A stretch of 64,000 bases of DNA from contig NZ_CAKTVX010000008.1 in assembly GCF_934630525.1 (NCBI RefSeq), positions 1-64,000 on the forward strand. Direction: 5' to 3'. The notes under the pieces were generated by a model that was given only the letters and a program-made list of their open reading frames with translations, did no database searches and had not been told where the DNA came from. Both the position numbers and the translations under genes were made by a program. Positions 42,237 through 51,571 of the stretch are shown here, one piece after another; position 1 is the first letter of the stretch; each line of letters starts with the position of its first letter. The DNA is from an uncultured Slackia sp. (GTDB lineage Bacteria > Actinomycetota > Coriobacteriia > Coriobacteriales > Eggerthellaceae).

Positions 42237-42785
42237 TTAGAAGGTCACCTTCGGAGCAACCTCCGCACCAGCCTGGGCATCGAAGCTCGAACGCTCTTTG
42301 AAGCCGAACATGCCGGCGAACAACACGGCGGGGAACGTCTGAATGGCCGTATTGTACTTCATGACCGTATCGTTGAAGCTCTGGCGCATGTAGCTGATCT
42401 TGTCTTCCGTATCAGCCAGCTGCGACTGGAGTTGCTGGAAGTTCGCATTCGCCTTCAGCTCGGGATAAGCCTCAGAAACTGCGAACAGCGACTTCAACGT
42501 GCCGCTCAGAGCGTTGTCGGCTTCCATTTTCGCTTCGGGAGTCGTTGCATTGGTAACGGCCGAACGTGCGGCAATCACCTTCTCAAGCGTGCCCGACTCA
42601 TGCGCGGCGTAGCCTTTCACCGTTTCGACCAGATTGGGAATAAGATCGCAGCGTCGCTGCAGCTGCACGTCGATTTGCGCCCAGGCGTTGTCGACCATAT
42701 TGCGCATTTTCACGAGGTTGTTGTACAGCATAATCGCCGCAATAACGAGCACGACGATAATCGCGAGAATAATTCCAAGTACCAT
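42237..42785 (-). CDS. lemA: LemA family protein
   Basis: A 182-aa protein with one N-terminal membrane helix (about residues 2-22) and the LemA helical bundle: YNNLVKMRNMVDNAWAQIDV, RRCDLIPNLVETVKGYAAHE and the C-terminal FNDTVMKYNTAIQTFPAVLFAG split by short gaps. ATG 42785 has AAAGGCG upstream and starts the helix, so the upstream open frame is not used. LemA often pairs with DUF2207 proteins (see 9793-11790). Its function is not established. 42786-43060 shows no gene, only short C-rich repeats near 42945-42985. Confidence 0.93.
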   Translation of the reverse strand: MVLGIILAIIVVLVIAAIMLYNNLVKMRNMVDNAWAQIDVQLQRRCDLIPNLVETVKGYAAHESGTLEKVIAARSAVTNATTPEAKMEADNALSGTLKSLFAVSEAYPELKANANFQQLQSQLADTEDKISYMRQSFNDTVMKYNTAIQTFPAVLFAGMFGFKERSSFDAQAGAEVAPKVTF

Positions 42786-43060
42786 GATTTCGCCTTTCAG
42801 ACGGAAGTTTCGGCGCCCTGCGCGCCGTGTGTCATCATTATACGGAATCGGACGTTCGCGCAACGCCTACGCAAGCAACGTTCACCCAAGCGTTGCGTTG
42901 GCGCGCCGGCAAGCGACCACCCCCGAAAAGCCGACGCCAGAACCCGAGCCCCAAAGCCCAAGTCCCAAGTCCCGAAGCCCCAAACGAGGACGATAATTCT
43001 CGCATCGCTTCCCTATGCGCCGCGCAATCCCGAACGAGCAAGGTTCGCCGCTCGCCGTCG

Positions 43061-44053
43061 CTACCAGATCTTGCGCGGAGCACCGAGGTTCGAACCTGTG
43101 CCTTGCCCATCGAGCACGCGCACACCAATGGGGGCAAACGAGCAGCTGCGCGCCCACATGCCCTTCAGTTTCGCCGCGGCCACAATATCGGCTGCCTTGC
43201 GAATCGAATCGCCGTCTTCCACAACCGCAAACGTCGCAGAACCGCTTCCGCACAAAAGCACCTCGGCCTTGCCCGCCGCATCATGCGCAACGCCCGGCTG
43301 GGACGAGAGCCACTCGCGCGCCTCGGCAAGGGCGGGAAGCACCTGCTCAGACGCCGCAGCAAGATTATTGAACAACGGCAATTCAGCAGCCGACTCAATT
43401 GCGTCGGTCGATTCGGCATGCTGCACAGCCGCCAGCTCGTCGAATGCGGCATATGCGGCTTTCGTAGACACACCCTCATCAATCTTCACGAGGACCACCG
43501 TGCCGCGCGTAGGCTCAAACGTACGCTCGAGCACATCGCCCTTCTCCCCCAGCTGCACACAGCCGCCATGAAGGAAAAACGCCACGTCGGCGCCCAATGC
43601 GCGCGCCACGTCAAGCGCGGCCTCGCTCGCGGCATCTTCGCCCCAAGCGCGGCACAGCCCGGCGATAACGGCCGCCGCATTCGACGAGCCGCCACCAAGG
43701 CCGGCCTCGAACGGAATATGTTTTTCGATATGGATGGAAATATGCCCCTGTTCATGGCCGAGCTTTTCAGCAAGCGCCGCCGCAGCCTTGTAGGCAATAT
43801 TGCTTTCAGGAGCCACATCCAATTCGGGAATGCCCTCGAACGTCGTGCACGTCACGTCGATCGCGAAATCGCTGAAGCCATCAGGATTCAAATACGCATC
43901 CACGCCATCGTCGAGAACAACCGTGACCATATCGTGCAGCGTCAACGCCTGCATAATCGATTTCGCCTGATGGAAACCGTCGGCGCGGCGCTCGCCAATT
44001 TCGAGCTGCAAATTCACCTTCGCAGGGGAAAACACCGTGAGAGTCTGTTTCAT
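43061..44053 (-). CDS. ispE: 4-diphosphocytidyl-2-C-methyl-D-erythritol kinase
   Basis: A 330-aa GHMP kinase starting with TVFSPAKVNLQLEIGERRADGFH. It has the ATP-binding GLGGGSSNAAAVI and the late GSGSATFAVV motif. It phosphorylates the MEP-pathway intermediate for isoprenoid synthesis. GGAAGG lies 7 nt before the ATG, and it follows tadA by 12 nt in the same unit. Confidence 0.95.
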   Translation of the reverse strand: MKQTLTVFSPAKVNLQLEIGERRADGFHQAKSIMQALTLHDMVTVVLDDGVDAYLNPDGFSDFAIDVTCTTFEGIPELDVAPESNIAYKAAAALAEKLGHEQGHISIHIEKHIPFEAGLGGGSSNAAAVIAGLCRAWGEDAASEAALDVARALGADVAFFLHGGCVQLGEKGDVLERTFEPTRGTVVLVKIDEGVSTKAAYAAFDELAAVQHAESTDAIESAAELPLFNNLAAASEQVLPALAEAREWLSSQPGVAHDAAGKAEVLLCGSGSATFAVVEDGDSIRKAADIVAAAKLKGMWARSCSFAPIGVRVLDGQGTGSNLGAPRKIW

Positions 44054-44065
44054 GTCATTGCCTTC

Positions 44066-44584
44066 CTATTTCTCGCCGCGGCGCGCTTCGAAGAATTCCG
44101 AAAGCACGGCGACGCACTCACTCGCAAGCACGCCCGACTGAACCTCGAACGTATGGTTGAGCCGTTCGTCGGCGTGTATCGAATACAGCGACCCCAATGC
44201 GCCCGCCTTGGCGTCGGGCGCGCCGTACACGCATCGACCAATGCGCGCTTGGTGCATAAGGCCCGCGCACATAATGCACGGCTCGAGCGTGACATACACC
44301 GTGCAGTCGGGAAGACGCCAGCGTTCGAGCTCGCGCGACGCCTGCATGATGGCGGAAAACTCCGCATGCGCCGAGGGGTCGGCGTCGGCTTCCCTATGGT
44401 TGCGGGCCTCGGCGATAACCTCACCTTGGCACACCACCACGGCGCCTATGGGCACCTCGCCCTCGCATGCCGCGCGTTTTGCCTGCTCAAGAGCTGCACG
44501 CATGAAGCGCTCGTCATCTTCGGCAACATCGTCGGCCGACCGCCACGCTTCGGCGAGCGACATGCCCTCATAGCTCCATGCCAT
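44066..44584 (-). CDS. tadA: tRNA-specific adenosine deaminase
   Basis: A 172-aa deaminase. The zinc site is SAHAEF (HAE) and EPCIMCAG (PCxxC), preceded by EVPIGAVVV. It converts A34 to inosine in tRNA-Arg(ACG). ATG 44584 with AAGGGG 5 nt upstream is chosen, since upstream codons have no protein-like character. An alternative start is the Met eight codons later. Operon with ispE. Confidence 0.94.
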   Translation of the reverse strand: MAWSYEGMSLAEAWRSADDVAEDDERFMRAALEQAKRAACEGEVPIGAVVVCQGEVIAEARNHREADADPSAHAEFSAIMQASRELERWRLPDCTVYVTLEPCIMCAGLMHQARIGRCVYGAPDAKAGALGSLYSIHADERLNHTFEVQSGVLASECVAVLSEFFEARRGEK

Positions 44585-44920
44585 GCAAGCCCCTTCCTTC
44601 ATATATATGCAGTGTGCATTGTAGAGCATGCCCGCGCGCTGCGGAGGTTTTCGTGAATCGACCACCAAGCTGTGAACGTGGCGTGAATCTACGGTGCCGC
44701 CTTTCCGCAAAATCGCGCGCGACGGGCGAGTCGGTTTCGAGGCGTTCCTATAATGAAGGGGTCTCGCCTCCCGCTTGGAGGCATTTTTCTTTGGAACAGC
44801 ATGTGTATTGAGGGCGACTGCGCCTCTAGCTTCGTGTGCGCTCAATCCAAATCGCTTCGCCGGAGCGCTACAACCGGCCCAAAAACGTTGCGGCACACGC
44901 CGCGGAGGGGAGCTTTTAAC

Positions 44921-46840
44921 TTGAAATTGGCTCGACATCAAATAATTATGCTTGTCGTCATGATCTTCGGCACATTCGTGACCGTGCTGAACCAAACGCT
45001 GGTCACGCCCGCCTTGCCTTCCATCATGACGGAAATGAACGTCGATGCGGCAACGGCGCAATGGCTCACCACGGGCTTCACCCTGGTCAACGCCATCATG
45101 ATTCCCATTACCGCCTACCTGATCGACCGCTATTCCACACGCAACCTATTCACGGTGTCGATGCTCATTTTCACCGCCGGTTCGGCGCTCGCGGGTTGGG
45201 GCCTCAATTTCCCCGTGCTGCTCGCCGGCCGTTTGCTGCAAGCAGCCGGCGCGGGCATTTTGATGCCTATGGTCATGACGGTGCTCATGCTCACCTTCCT
45301 GCCCGAACGCCGCGGCTCAGCCATGGGCCTGTTCGGCATCGTCATCGCATTCGCACCCGCCATTGGCCCTTCGGCGGCCGGTTTCGTGATCGATGTCTAC
45401 AACTGGCACGTGCTGTTCTGGATTGTGGTGGCGCTTTCGGCGGTAGGCATTATCTGCGCCTGGTTCGCGCTGAAAAGCACACCGAAGAATGAGTCGAAGA
45501 ACCTGCCGCTCGATAAGCCTTCGGTCGCGCTTTCGACCATCGGTTTCGGCGGCCTTCTGTATGGCTTTTCGACCATCGGCTCGAACGGGCTTAACATCGC
45601 CGATGCTGCGATCACGCTCGTCGGCGCCATTGTGGTGGTGCTGTTCTTCCGTCGCCAGTTGAAGATGGATCGCCCCATGCTCGAGGTGCGCGTGCTTGCG
45701 AACAAGAAATTCCTGGTGGGCACCATTATTGGTATGCTCGTGCAGGGCGCGCTTTTGGCGGCAGGCATTCTGATGCCTATCTACCTGCAGAGCTATCTGG
45801 GTTATTCGGCGACCATTTCAGGCCTGGTCATTCTGCCGGGCGCCATCGTGATGGGCGCGATGGGCCCCATTGCCGGACGCCTTTTCGACAAGCATGGCCC
45901 GCGCGCGCTGAGCCTCATTGGTACGAGCGTGCTCACTCTCTCGACGCTCGCATTCGCATTCCTGGGCGACTCGACGGGATTGATTTACCTCACCATTCTG
46001 TACACGGTGCGCATGTTCTCGCTTTCTCTCGTGAACATGCCCATTACCACATGGGCCATGAATGCGCTCGACAATAGCCTCATGAACCACGGCACCTCGG
46101 TAAACAATACCCTGCGCCAGGTGGCAGGCTCGTTCGGCACGGCGCTGCTCGTCTCTATCTCTTCTATCGCGACGAACATGAGCGCGGGCGCGACCGACCC
46201 CGTGCATGCGGGTATTTTCGGCGTGAATATGGCGTTCGCGGGCGCCACGGTGTTGTGCCTTATCGGTTTCGTGCTTACCGTGATTTTCGTGAAAGACAAA
46301 CCGAGCGATGCAGCCGAAGCCGACCCCGACAACGCCAAGCGTTCTGTGCTCGAAAGCATCATGAAGCGCGACGTGTTCACCCTGCCTGAGAATGCAACGG
46401 TTTTCGATGCAGTGAAACTGCTGGTCGACCGTCATATTTCGGCGGCGCCCATCGTGGACGGCAACGGCAAGCCCATCGCATTCGTCTCGGACGGCGACGT
46501 GGCCCGCTTCCTCTCGAAGCGCCACAGCACCTACACCGACCCGGTGGCGCTCATTATGCTCACCGAATCGAGCAGCGACGACTTCGCCGTGAAGGCCGCG
46601 AAAATCATGAAGATGCGCGCGTACGACATCGCGACGCATGGCGTGATTTCGATTGACGTTCACACCGACATTCGCGAGGTGTGCCGCATATTGGGCGAGA
46701 ACCACTTGAAGAAGGTCCCCGTGACCGACGAAGGCCAGCTCGTAGGCGTCATCAACCGAAGCGACATCGCACACTACTCCATGCGCAAATACTTGGAGCA
46801 AAACGAATCGGAGCTCGGCCAAACCGCCGCGACGGCATAA
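44921..46840 (+). CDS. MFS exporter (DHA2/EmrB-QacA type) fused to a CBS pair
   Basis: A 639-aa fusion. Residues 1 to about 460 form a 14-helix DHA2-type MFS transporter (motif A-like YLIDRYSTRNLF, motif C-like GRLLQAAGAGILMPMVMTV). Residues about 475-625 hold two CBS domains (SIMKRDVFTLPENATVFDAV and KVPVTDEGQLVGVINRSD). CBS pairs bind adenine nucleotides and usually gate transport or enzymes, so export may respond to energy state. The start is TTG at 44921 with GGAGGGGAG upstream. A longer frame back to 44753 lacks a ribosome site. The substrate is unknown; multidrug export is the family default. Confidence 0.87.
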   Translation: MKLARHQIIMLVVMIFGTFVTVLNQTLVTPALPSIMTEMNVDAATAQWLTTGFTLVNAIMIPITAYLIDRYSTRNLFTVSMLIFTAGSALAGWGLNFPVLLAGRLLQAAGAGILMPMVMTVLMLTFLPERRGSAMGLFGIVIAFAPAIGPSAAGFVIDVYNWHVLFWIVVALSAVGIICAWFALKSTPKNESKNLPLDKPSVALSTIGFGGLLYGFSTIGSNGLNIADAAITLVGAIVVVLFFRRQLKMDRPMLEVRVLANKKFLVGTIIGMLVQGALLAAGILMPIYLQSYLGYSATISGLVILPGAIVMGAMGPIAGRLFDKHGPRALSLIGTSVLTLSTLAFAFLGDSTGLIYLTILYTVRMFSLSLVNMPITTWAMNALDNSLMNHGTSVNNTLRQVAGSFGTALLVSISSIATNMSAGATDPVHAGIFGVNMAFAGATVLCLIGFVLTVIFVKDKPSDAAEADPDNAKRSVLESIMKRDVFTLPENATVFDAVKLLVDRHISAAPIVDGNGKPIAFVSDGDVARFLSKRHSTYTDPVALIMLTESSSDDFAVKAAKIMKMRAYDIATHGVISIDVHTDIREVCRILGENHLKKVPVTDEGQLVGVINRSDIAHYSMRKYLEQNESELGQTAATA

Positions 46841-46881
46841 CGGCTCCGAGTGGAGCCACGGGCACGGCACCAAAACAAGCG

Positions 46882-46940
46882 TTCTGGGGCACCCGCTGCG
46901 GCCGCAACAATGCTGCACGTCCGCAGCGGGTGCCCCAGAA
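46882..46940. repeat. Perfect 20-bp inverted repeat after the MFS-CBS gene
   Basis: 46882-46901 and 46921-46940 are exact reverse complements (TTCTGGGGCACCCGCTGCGG is the left arm) with a 19-nt loop. No U-tract follows on the plus strand. It lies 42 bp beyond the stop and may protect the 3' end or be a mobile-type palindrome. 46941-47042 shows nothing else. Confidence 0.75.
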
Positions 46941-47042
46941 AAAGGCCCCGCGAGAAAGCGCCGCGAGGAAACCCCACAAGCGTGTGTGCGCCATGCATGC
47001 GCCGCGCACTCACGCAATTTCAAGAAACGTCAACGCATTTTC

Positions 47043-47070
47043 TTGAAGGCAACGAGCTTTGTGGTATGCT
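47043..47070 (+). promoter_or_regulatory. Promoter of tRNA-Ser(TGA)
   Basis: TTGAAG (47043-47048), a 16-nt spacer and TATGCT (47065-47070). Confidence 0.55.
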
Positions 47071-47081
47071 TTCAGAGCTTT

Positions 47082-47169
47082 GGAGGAATGGCCGAGTGGT
47101 TGAAGGCGGCAGTCTTGAAAACTGTTGTGCCGCAAGGTACCGTGGGTTCAAATCCTACTTCCTCCGCCA
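47082..47169 (+). tRNA. tRNA-Ser (anticodon TGA)
   Basis: An 88-nt class II tRNA: acceptor GGAGGAA/TTCCTCC, anticodon loop CTTGAAA (TGA, reading UCA and others), long variable arm and encoded CCA. Confidence 0.97.
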
Positions 47170-47179
47170 TTGAATTATT

Positions 47180-47206
47180 GCGCCGTCCCTCCGGACGGCG
47201 CTTTTT
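47180..47206 (+). terminator. Terminator after tRNA-Ser(TGA)
   Basis: GCGCCGTCC, a 4-nt loop, GGACGGCGC and TTTTT. Confidence 0.9.
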
Positions 47207-47403
47207 CGTTTGAAGCATCCAAACGCCGCGCGTGAGCCCGGCGGCCGATTTCGCGCTCAGCCTTCGGCTTGCGCACTTGCAGTACACGACACCTGGGCTT
47301 CGGGCAATATCGGCTCACCAGGCCCACATTCGCTAACATATGGCGTGAATGGAACGTTAAAAAAGTCGAAGGCACGAAGGCTGGAGCGTTGGTAGGAGGA
47401 ACC

Positions 47404-47628
47404 ATGGAGCGCGATATTGTTCCAGGCGTATATCGCCACTTCAAAGGAAACGAATACGAAGTCATTGGCGTGGCGAAACACTCAGAGACCGAAGAACCCT
47501 TGGTCATTTACCGCGCGCTCTATGGCGAACGCGGCCTTTGGGCGCGACCGCTCGACATGTTTGCGGGCGAAGTCGACCACGATAAATATCCCGATGCCAA
47601 GCAACGATACCGATTCGAGAAAGCATAG
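47404..47628 (+). CDS. DUF1653 domain protein
   Basis: A 74-aa protein: PGVYRHFKGNEYEVIGVAKH and PLVIYRALYGERGLWARP are the DUF1653 signature. The function of the family is unknown. ATG 47404 has GGAGGA 3 nt upstream, decisive for this start. It is a single-gene unit ended by the hairpin at 47652-47683. Confidence 0.88.
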   Translation: MERDIVPGVYRHFKGNEYEVIGVAKHSETEEPLVIYRALYGERGLWARPLDMFAGEVDHDKYPDAKQRYRFEKA

Positions 47629-47651
47629 CCCCCATCTTCTTCCCCAACCAC

Positions 47652-47687
47652 AAAAGGCTCGAGCCGCAAAGCTCGAGCCTTTTCTAA
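47652..47687. terminator. Bidirectional terminator
   Basis: AAAAGGCTCGAGC and GCTCGAGCCTTTT pair perfectly over 13 bp, with T-runs on both strands. It serves the DUF1653 gene and, more distantly, the convergent flavoprotein gene. Confidence 0.85.
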
Positions 47688-47781
47688 AAAGGGGCCGATT
47701 CCTTGAAGGGAAGGTGGAGGGGTGGAATCGGCCCTCACGGATTATCGTGTTGCCGCGCTGCGAAACGTCAGCACCAGCTCA

Positions 47782-49578
47782 TTATTTGCCGGCAGCAGCG
47801 TTTTCGCCAGCGATCTTGCCGTACACCATGCACATGCCGCAAGAAAGGCCCTTGAGCGAGATGGGGTACTGGACCGCGAAACGACCGCCCTGCGGAGCGC
47901 CGCAAGCGTACAGACCCTTGATGATCTTGCGATCGTTGTCGTACACATGGCACTCGTCGTCGGAATCGAAGCCGCCCAGGTTGCCCAGGGTAAGGGCGCA
48001 ACCGCACTCGGCAGCGTAGAACGGGCCATTCTCCAGGGCGAACAGGCGCTGAGAGCTCTTGAAGAAGTCGGTGTCTTCGCCAGCCTTGCACAGCTCGTTG
48101 TAACGCTCGATGGACTTCTTGGCCTCGTCGACGTCGATGCCCTCGATCTTGGAAAGCAGCTCGTCGATGGTATCGGCCTTCAGGCAACGGCCGTCAGCGA
48201 CAGCGTCGTCGATGTCCTTCTGAGTACGCACATTGATGCGCAGGCCAGAGGCGGTGTACTCGGGAAGCTCCTCTTCGCGATAGATGCATGCAACACCGTG
48301 GGCAGCCGGGAAGTACTTGAGCTGCTCAGGCCAGTTGGCGTCGAAGAACTGGTAAGCCTTGCGCTCGGGCTGAAGCTCAACCTGATTCTCAAGCTGCTGA
48401 CCAGGAATGTCTTCGTTCATGAAGCGCTTGCCGCGCAGGTTCAGCCACAGGTAGCCGTTGTTGCCAATAACGCCACGGCCGTCGGGGCCAGCGCCGCCAC
48501 CCATGTGGTGAATGACGGGAGCATGCCACTGCTCGATATGGGCACCAGCCCATGCGCCCATCTTGTGGCCTTCGCCGATGTTGGTGTAGTTGCCCGCGGA
48601 GTCCATATCGAGGGACAGAATCTGAACGCCGTTCTCAACGCACTGAGGAGCGTAGAACTTCATCATGTCCTCGTTGCCCAAGTAGTCGCCGGTCGCGATA
48701 ATGACGGCCTTCGCGTTAATCTTGATGTACTTCTCAGAACTGGTCTTCTGAGCGAAAACGCCGGTCACGGTGCCGTCGGCGTCCTGAATGAGCTCGATGC
48801 CCTTGGTTTCATAGCGAACATCGGCACCTGCGTCGATAGCGCACTGCAGGTTGTCCTGCATGACGGTCGCCAGGCTGCTGAAACCAACAGACGTCGGGTA
48901 GCAGGGCAGGTCTTCCTTGGTGTAGTCATAGGTCTCGGGCACGGGATACATATAAGGGAACATGTAGTTCTTCTGGCTCGCCTCGGGAATCTCGGCATAG
49001 CTTTCGGGGGCGATGTAGAGATCCTTGGAACCGGCCACGAACCAGTCGAGGGCTTCGCCCGACTTGTCGTAGTAGGTGGAAATGATGGACTGGTTCACAT
49101 GGTGGCTGCACTCTTCCATATGCATGTTGACGACCATCTTCTTATCGAGGAAGCCGTCGCCGCGGCCCCACTTGGCCTGCGTCTCGCCACCGAAAATAGC
49201 CATGTCGGAAGCAACGGAGTTGAGCTTCGGCGAAGACTCGAGCGCGACAACCTTCGCGCCAGCCTCAGCGGCGGCACGAGTGGCGGGAACGCCAGCGGCG
49301 CCCAGGCCAACAACGACAACGTCGGCGTCGACGGTCTCTTCAACGTCGGCGTCAGCGATTTCCGGCTTCTCGCCGAGCCAGGGCATAGCGCCCGTGCCGT
49401 CGAAGCCCATCGTGGTCTCGCCCGTAGCGGCGGCCTTGGTGTCGGCCTTGGCGTCGCTCTTGGAGCTGGAAGCAGACGGCGAGCAAGCGCTCAAGCCAGC
49501 CATGCCAGCAATCGCAGCACCCGCGACAGCAGCGCCGGACAAGAAGTTACGACGGCTCATACCATTCTCAATGCTCAT
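47782..49578 (-). CDS. Tat-exported FAD-dependent reductase
   Basis: A 598-aa flavoprotein of the fumarate reductase family. It has a Tat signal (SRRNFLSGAAVAGAA) with a following Cys (LSACS), a Ser/Lys/Ala linker, the FAD motif VVVVGLGAAGVPA (about residue 85) and the FAD-closing segment GLYACGAPQGGRF near the C-terminus. No cytochrome or LuxR gene is adjacent, so the electron donor is not obvious. ATG 49578 has GGAGG 10 nt upstream; the frame is open far upstream through the leader, which I reject. Substrate unknown; likely an exogenous organic acceptor. Confidence 0.87.
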   Translation of the reverse strand: MSIENGMSRRNFLSGAAVAGAAIAGMAGLSACSPSASSSKSDAKADTKAAATGETTMGFDGTGAMPWLGEKPEIADADVEETVDADVVVVGLGAAGVPATRAAAEAGAKVVALESSPKLNSVASDMAIFGGETQAKWGRGDGFLDKKMVVNMHMEECSHHVNQSIISTYYDKSGEALDWFVAGSKDLYIAPESYAEIPEASQKNYMFPYMYPVPETYDYTKEDLPCYPTSVGFSSLATVMQDNLQCAIDAGADVRYETKGIELIQDADGTVTGVFAQKTSSEKYIKINAKAVIIATGDYLGNEDMMKFYAPQCVENGVQILSLDMDSAGNYTNIGEGHKMGAWAGAHIEQWHAPVIHHMGGGAGPDGRGVIGNNGYLWLNLRGKRFMNEDIPGQQLENQVELQPERKAYQFFDANWPEQLKYFPAAHGVACIYREEELPEYTASGLRINVRTQKDIDDAVADGRCLKADTIDELLSKIEGIDVDEAKKSIERYNELCKAGEDTDFFKSSQRLFALENGPFYAAECGCALTLGNLGGFDSDDECHVYDNDRKIIKGLYACGAPQGGRFAVQYPISLKGLSCGMCMVYGKIAGENAAAGK

Positions 49579-49907
49579 GGTGTTAATCCTCCCTTTGGAT
49601 TGTGCAGCCCCCTCTGGCTGCGCCTTAACCATGCGGCCCCTATGGGCCTTGCTTATGGTTCGTGGCGCCTCCTGCACCTCGAACCGATGCATTGCATTAT
49701 GGAAAGTTTTGCCGAAAAAAGAACCATCCCCCATGGTTGAATCAGGGGGGATGGCGAGTGTTTCAAGATATGGACCAAATGTGTTGATTTTATTGTTTAC
49801 CCAGGTAAAAAGGCTCAACACTTATGGATGATGATGGATTTTACCGTCTCTTTGCCATTGGGCCACGCATGTTCAGCGAAGGAGCGAACCCCCACTGCAC
49901 CGAAAAG
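49579..49907 (-). promoter_or_regulatory. Structured leader and promoter region of the flavoprotein gene
   Basis: No gene. Going upstream from the start there are hairpins at 49606-49623 (GCAGCC/GGCTGC) and 49724-49754 (CCATCCCCC/GGGGGATGG), then at 49796-49809 TTTACC, CA, GGTAAA, an inverted repeat with the same TACC half-site as the one at 6241-6259. I could not place a confident -10/-35 pair. Confidence 0.4.
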
Positions 49908-50627
49908 CTAAAGCGTGCGAAGCGCGTCGACCAGAGCAGTTTTGCCCTCGGTTTTCGCATCCTTCATCTTGATGACCTTCGCGGGAACGCCGGCGACAAC
50001 CGCGCCCGCGGGAACATCATTCACCACGACGGCGCCCGCGGCGACAACAGCGCCCTCGCCCACGCGGCAACCCTCGAGCACCACGGCGTTCGCGCCAATC
50101 ATGACATTGTCCTCAACGATAACGGGGGTTGCGCTCGCAGGCTCAACCACGCCGGCCAGCACCGTGCCTGCGCCAATGTGGCAATGCTTGCCGACAATGG
50201 CACGACCGCCCAGCACCACGCCCATATCGATCATGGTGCCTTCGCCGATAACCGCGCCAATATTAATAACCGCGCCCATCATGATGACGGCGTTATCGCC
50301 AATCTCAACCTGATCACGAATAATCGCGCCCGGCTCGATGCGGGCGTTGATTTCCTTCATATCGAGCATGGGTACAGCGGAATTGCGGCAATCGTTCTCG
50401 ACTTCGTAGTAATCGAACGCATCGGCATTGGCCTCGAGCACGGGCTTGATGTCGGCCCAGTCGCCGAACACGATTTTGCCCTTGCGGCCGCCGAACACCT
50501 TCACTTCGCTCTTCGTGGCGTTGGCCTTATAGTTGATTTTCTGGCCAGGTTTCTCGCGAACATACACCTTTACCGGGGTTTTCTTTTCGGACGTAGCGAT
50601 GAAATTGATGATTTCTTCAGCGTTCAT
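49908..50627 (-). CDS. dapH: Tetrahydrodipicolinate N-acetyltransferase
   Basis: A 239-aa enzyme. An N-terminal DapH_N domain is followed by a left-handed beta-helix of hexapeptide repeats with ARIEPGAIIRDQVEIGDNAV, EGTMIDMGVVLGGRA and HIGAGTVLAGVVEP, matching the N-acetyl branch (DapH) rather than the succinyl DapD. It acetylates tetrahydrodipicolinate in lysine and diaminopimelate synthesis. ATG 50627 has AAAGGA upstream. Last gene of lysA-dapA-dapB-dapH, separated from dapB by a foldback element. Confidence 0.95.
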   Translation of the reverse strand: MNAEEIINFIATSEKKTPVKVYVREKPGQKINYKANATKSEVKVFGGRKGKIVFGDWADIKPVLEANADAFDYYEVENDCRNSAVPMLDMKEINARIEPGAIIRDQVEIGDNAVIMMGAVINIGAVIGEGTMIDMGVVLGGRAIVGKHCHIGAGTVLAGVVEPASATPVIVEDNVMIGANAVVLEGCRVGEGAVVAAGAVVVNDVPAGAVVAGVPAKVIKMKDAKTEGKTALVDALRTL

Positions 50628-50655
50628 GTTGATCCTTTCGATTCTCGACACCATA

Positions 50656-50808
50656 CGATGCCGAATGCCGCCTGGGGTCGCGCTAGACCGTCGGCGCTCA
50701 AACTTGCTCTTGTTCCTTAGTTAAGCGCCGCCAAGCGGGCGCATAGTGAGCGATAGCGAACGGTAGTCCGGTGTGGTCTTGCGCGACTCCGGGCGACATT
50801 CGGCATCG
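50656..50808. repeat. Foldback element between dapB and dapH, core type A
   Basis: 34-bp arms (50656-50689 and 50775-50808) match as inverted repeats with four mismatches. The 85-bp core shares CTTGCTCTT, TTAGTTAAGCGC and GCGCATAG with the core at 12085-12170, and the core lengths differ by one base. The arms bear no resemblance to those at 12058-12196. Confidence 0.7.
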
Positions 50809-50817
50809 CCGCCGTCG

Positions 50818-51534
50818 TTAAAACATCAGCTCGTCGAAACCGTAGAACCCAGGCTCACGTTCGACCAGCTTTTTCGCCGCAGCCACAGCGCCCGACGCGA
50901 AAATGCGGCGGCTCGTGGCGCGATGCGTAAGGGCGACCTCTTCATCTTCGCCGAAGAAGTGCACCGTGTGGGTGCCGGCAACCGTGCCGCCACGCAAAGC
51001 ATGCACGCCGATTTCTCGAGCGGGGCGCTTGCCGCACATGCCTTCGCGGCCATACACCACATCGCAGGCGTCCTCGGGATTCACGGCCGAGAGCAACAGT
51101 TTCGCGGTGCCGCTCGGAGCGTCGACCTTCTGATTGTGATGGGTCTCGACGATTTCGATATCGAAACCGGGCAGCGCTTTTGCGGCCTCGGCGGCGAGGC
51201 GGCGCAACACCGCCACGCCAAGCGAATAATTCGCGCTATGGATGACAGGCGCTTTCTCGCCGAGCGCGCGAATGCGACCCATTTCGGCTTCGTCGTAACC
51301 GGTAGTACCGCTCACAAGCGCCGCACCTGTGCGATTCACATAAGCCTCGACCAAGCCGAGCATGCTCTTATGCGAGAAATCAATCGCGACATCGGCCGCG
51401 GGGGTGGTGTCGGCAAGCTCATCCTTGTTGTCGATGCCGATAACGCCCGCAAGTTCGAGCGATTCATCGGCTTCAACAAGCTCGCGAATGATGGTTCCCA
51501 TACGGCCATCGCCGATAACAAGTACTTTGGTCAT
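50818..51534 (-). CDS. dapB: 4-hydroxy-tetrahydrodipicolinate reductase
   Basis: A 238-aa reductase with an N-terminal NAD(P)-binding segment TKVLVIGDGRMGTIIREL and the catalytic region VETHHNQKVDAPSGTA. It reduces the DapA product. It is short but within the family range. It is preceded by dapA with a 37-nt gap. Confidence 0.96.
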   Translation of the reverse strand: MTKVLVIGDGRMGTIIRELVEADESLELAGVIGIDNKDELADTTPAADVAIDFSHKSMLGLVEAYVNRTGAALVSGTTGYDEAEMGRIRALGEKAPVIHSANYSLGVAVLRRLAAEAAKALPGFDIEIVETHHNQKVDAPSGTAKLLLSAVNPEDACDVVYGREGMCGKRPAREIGVHALRGGTVAGTHTVHFFGEDEEVALTHRATSRRIFASGAVAAAKKLVEREPGFYGFDELMF

Positions 51535-51571
51535 ATTCGTTCCTCTTCAATAATCAAAAGCGGCGGGCGGC

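Noticed and set aside
49908..50627. Succinyl-type DapD
   Set aside because: The N-terminal domain and the repeat motifs match the acetyltransferase DapH.
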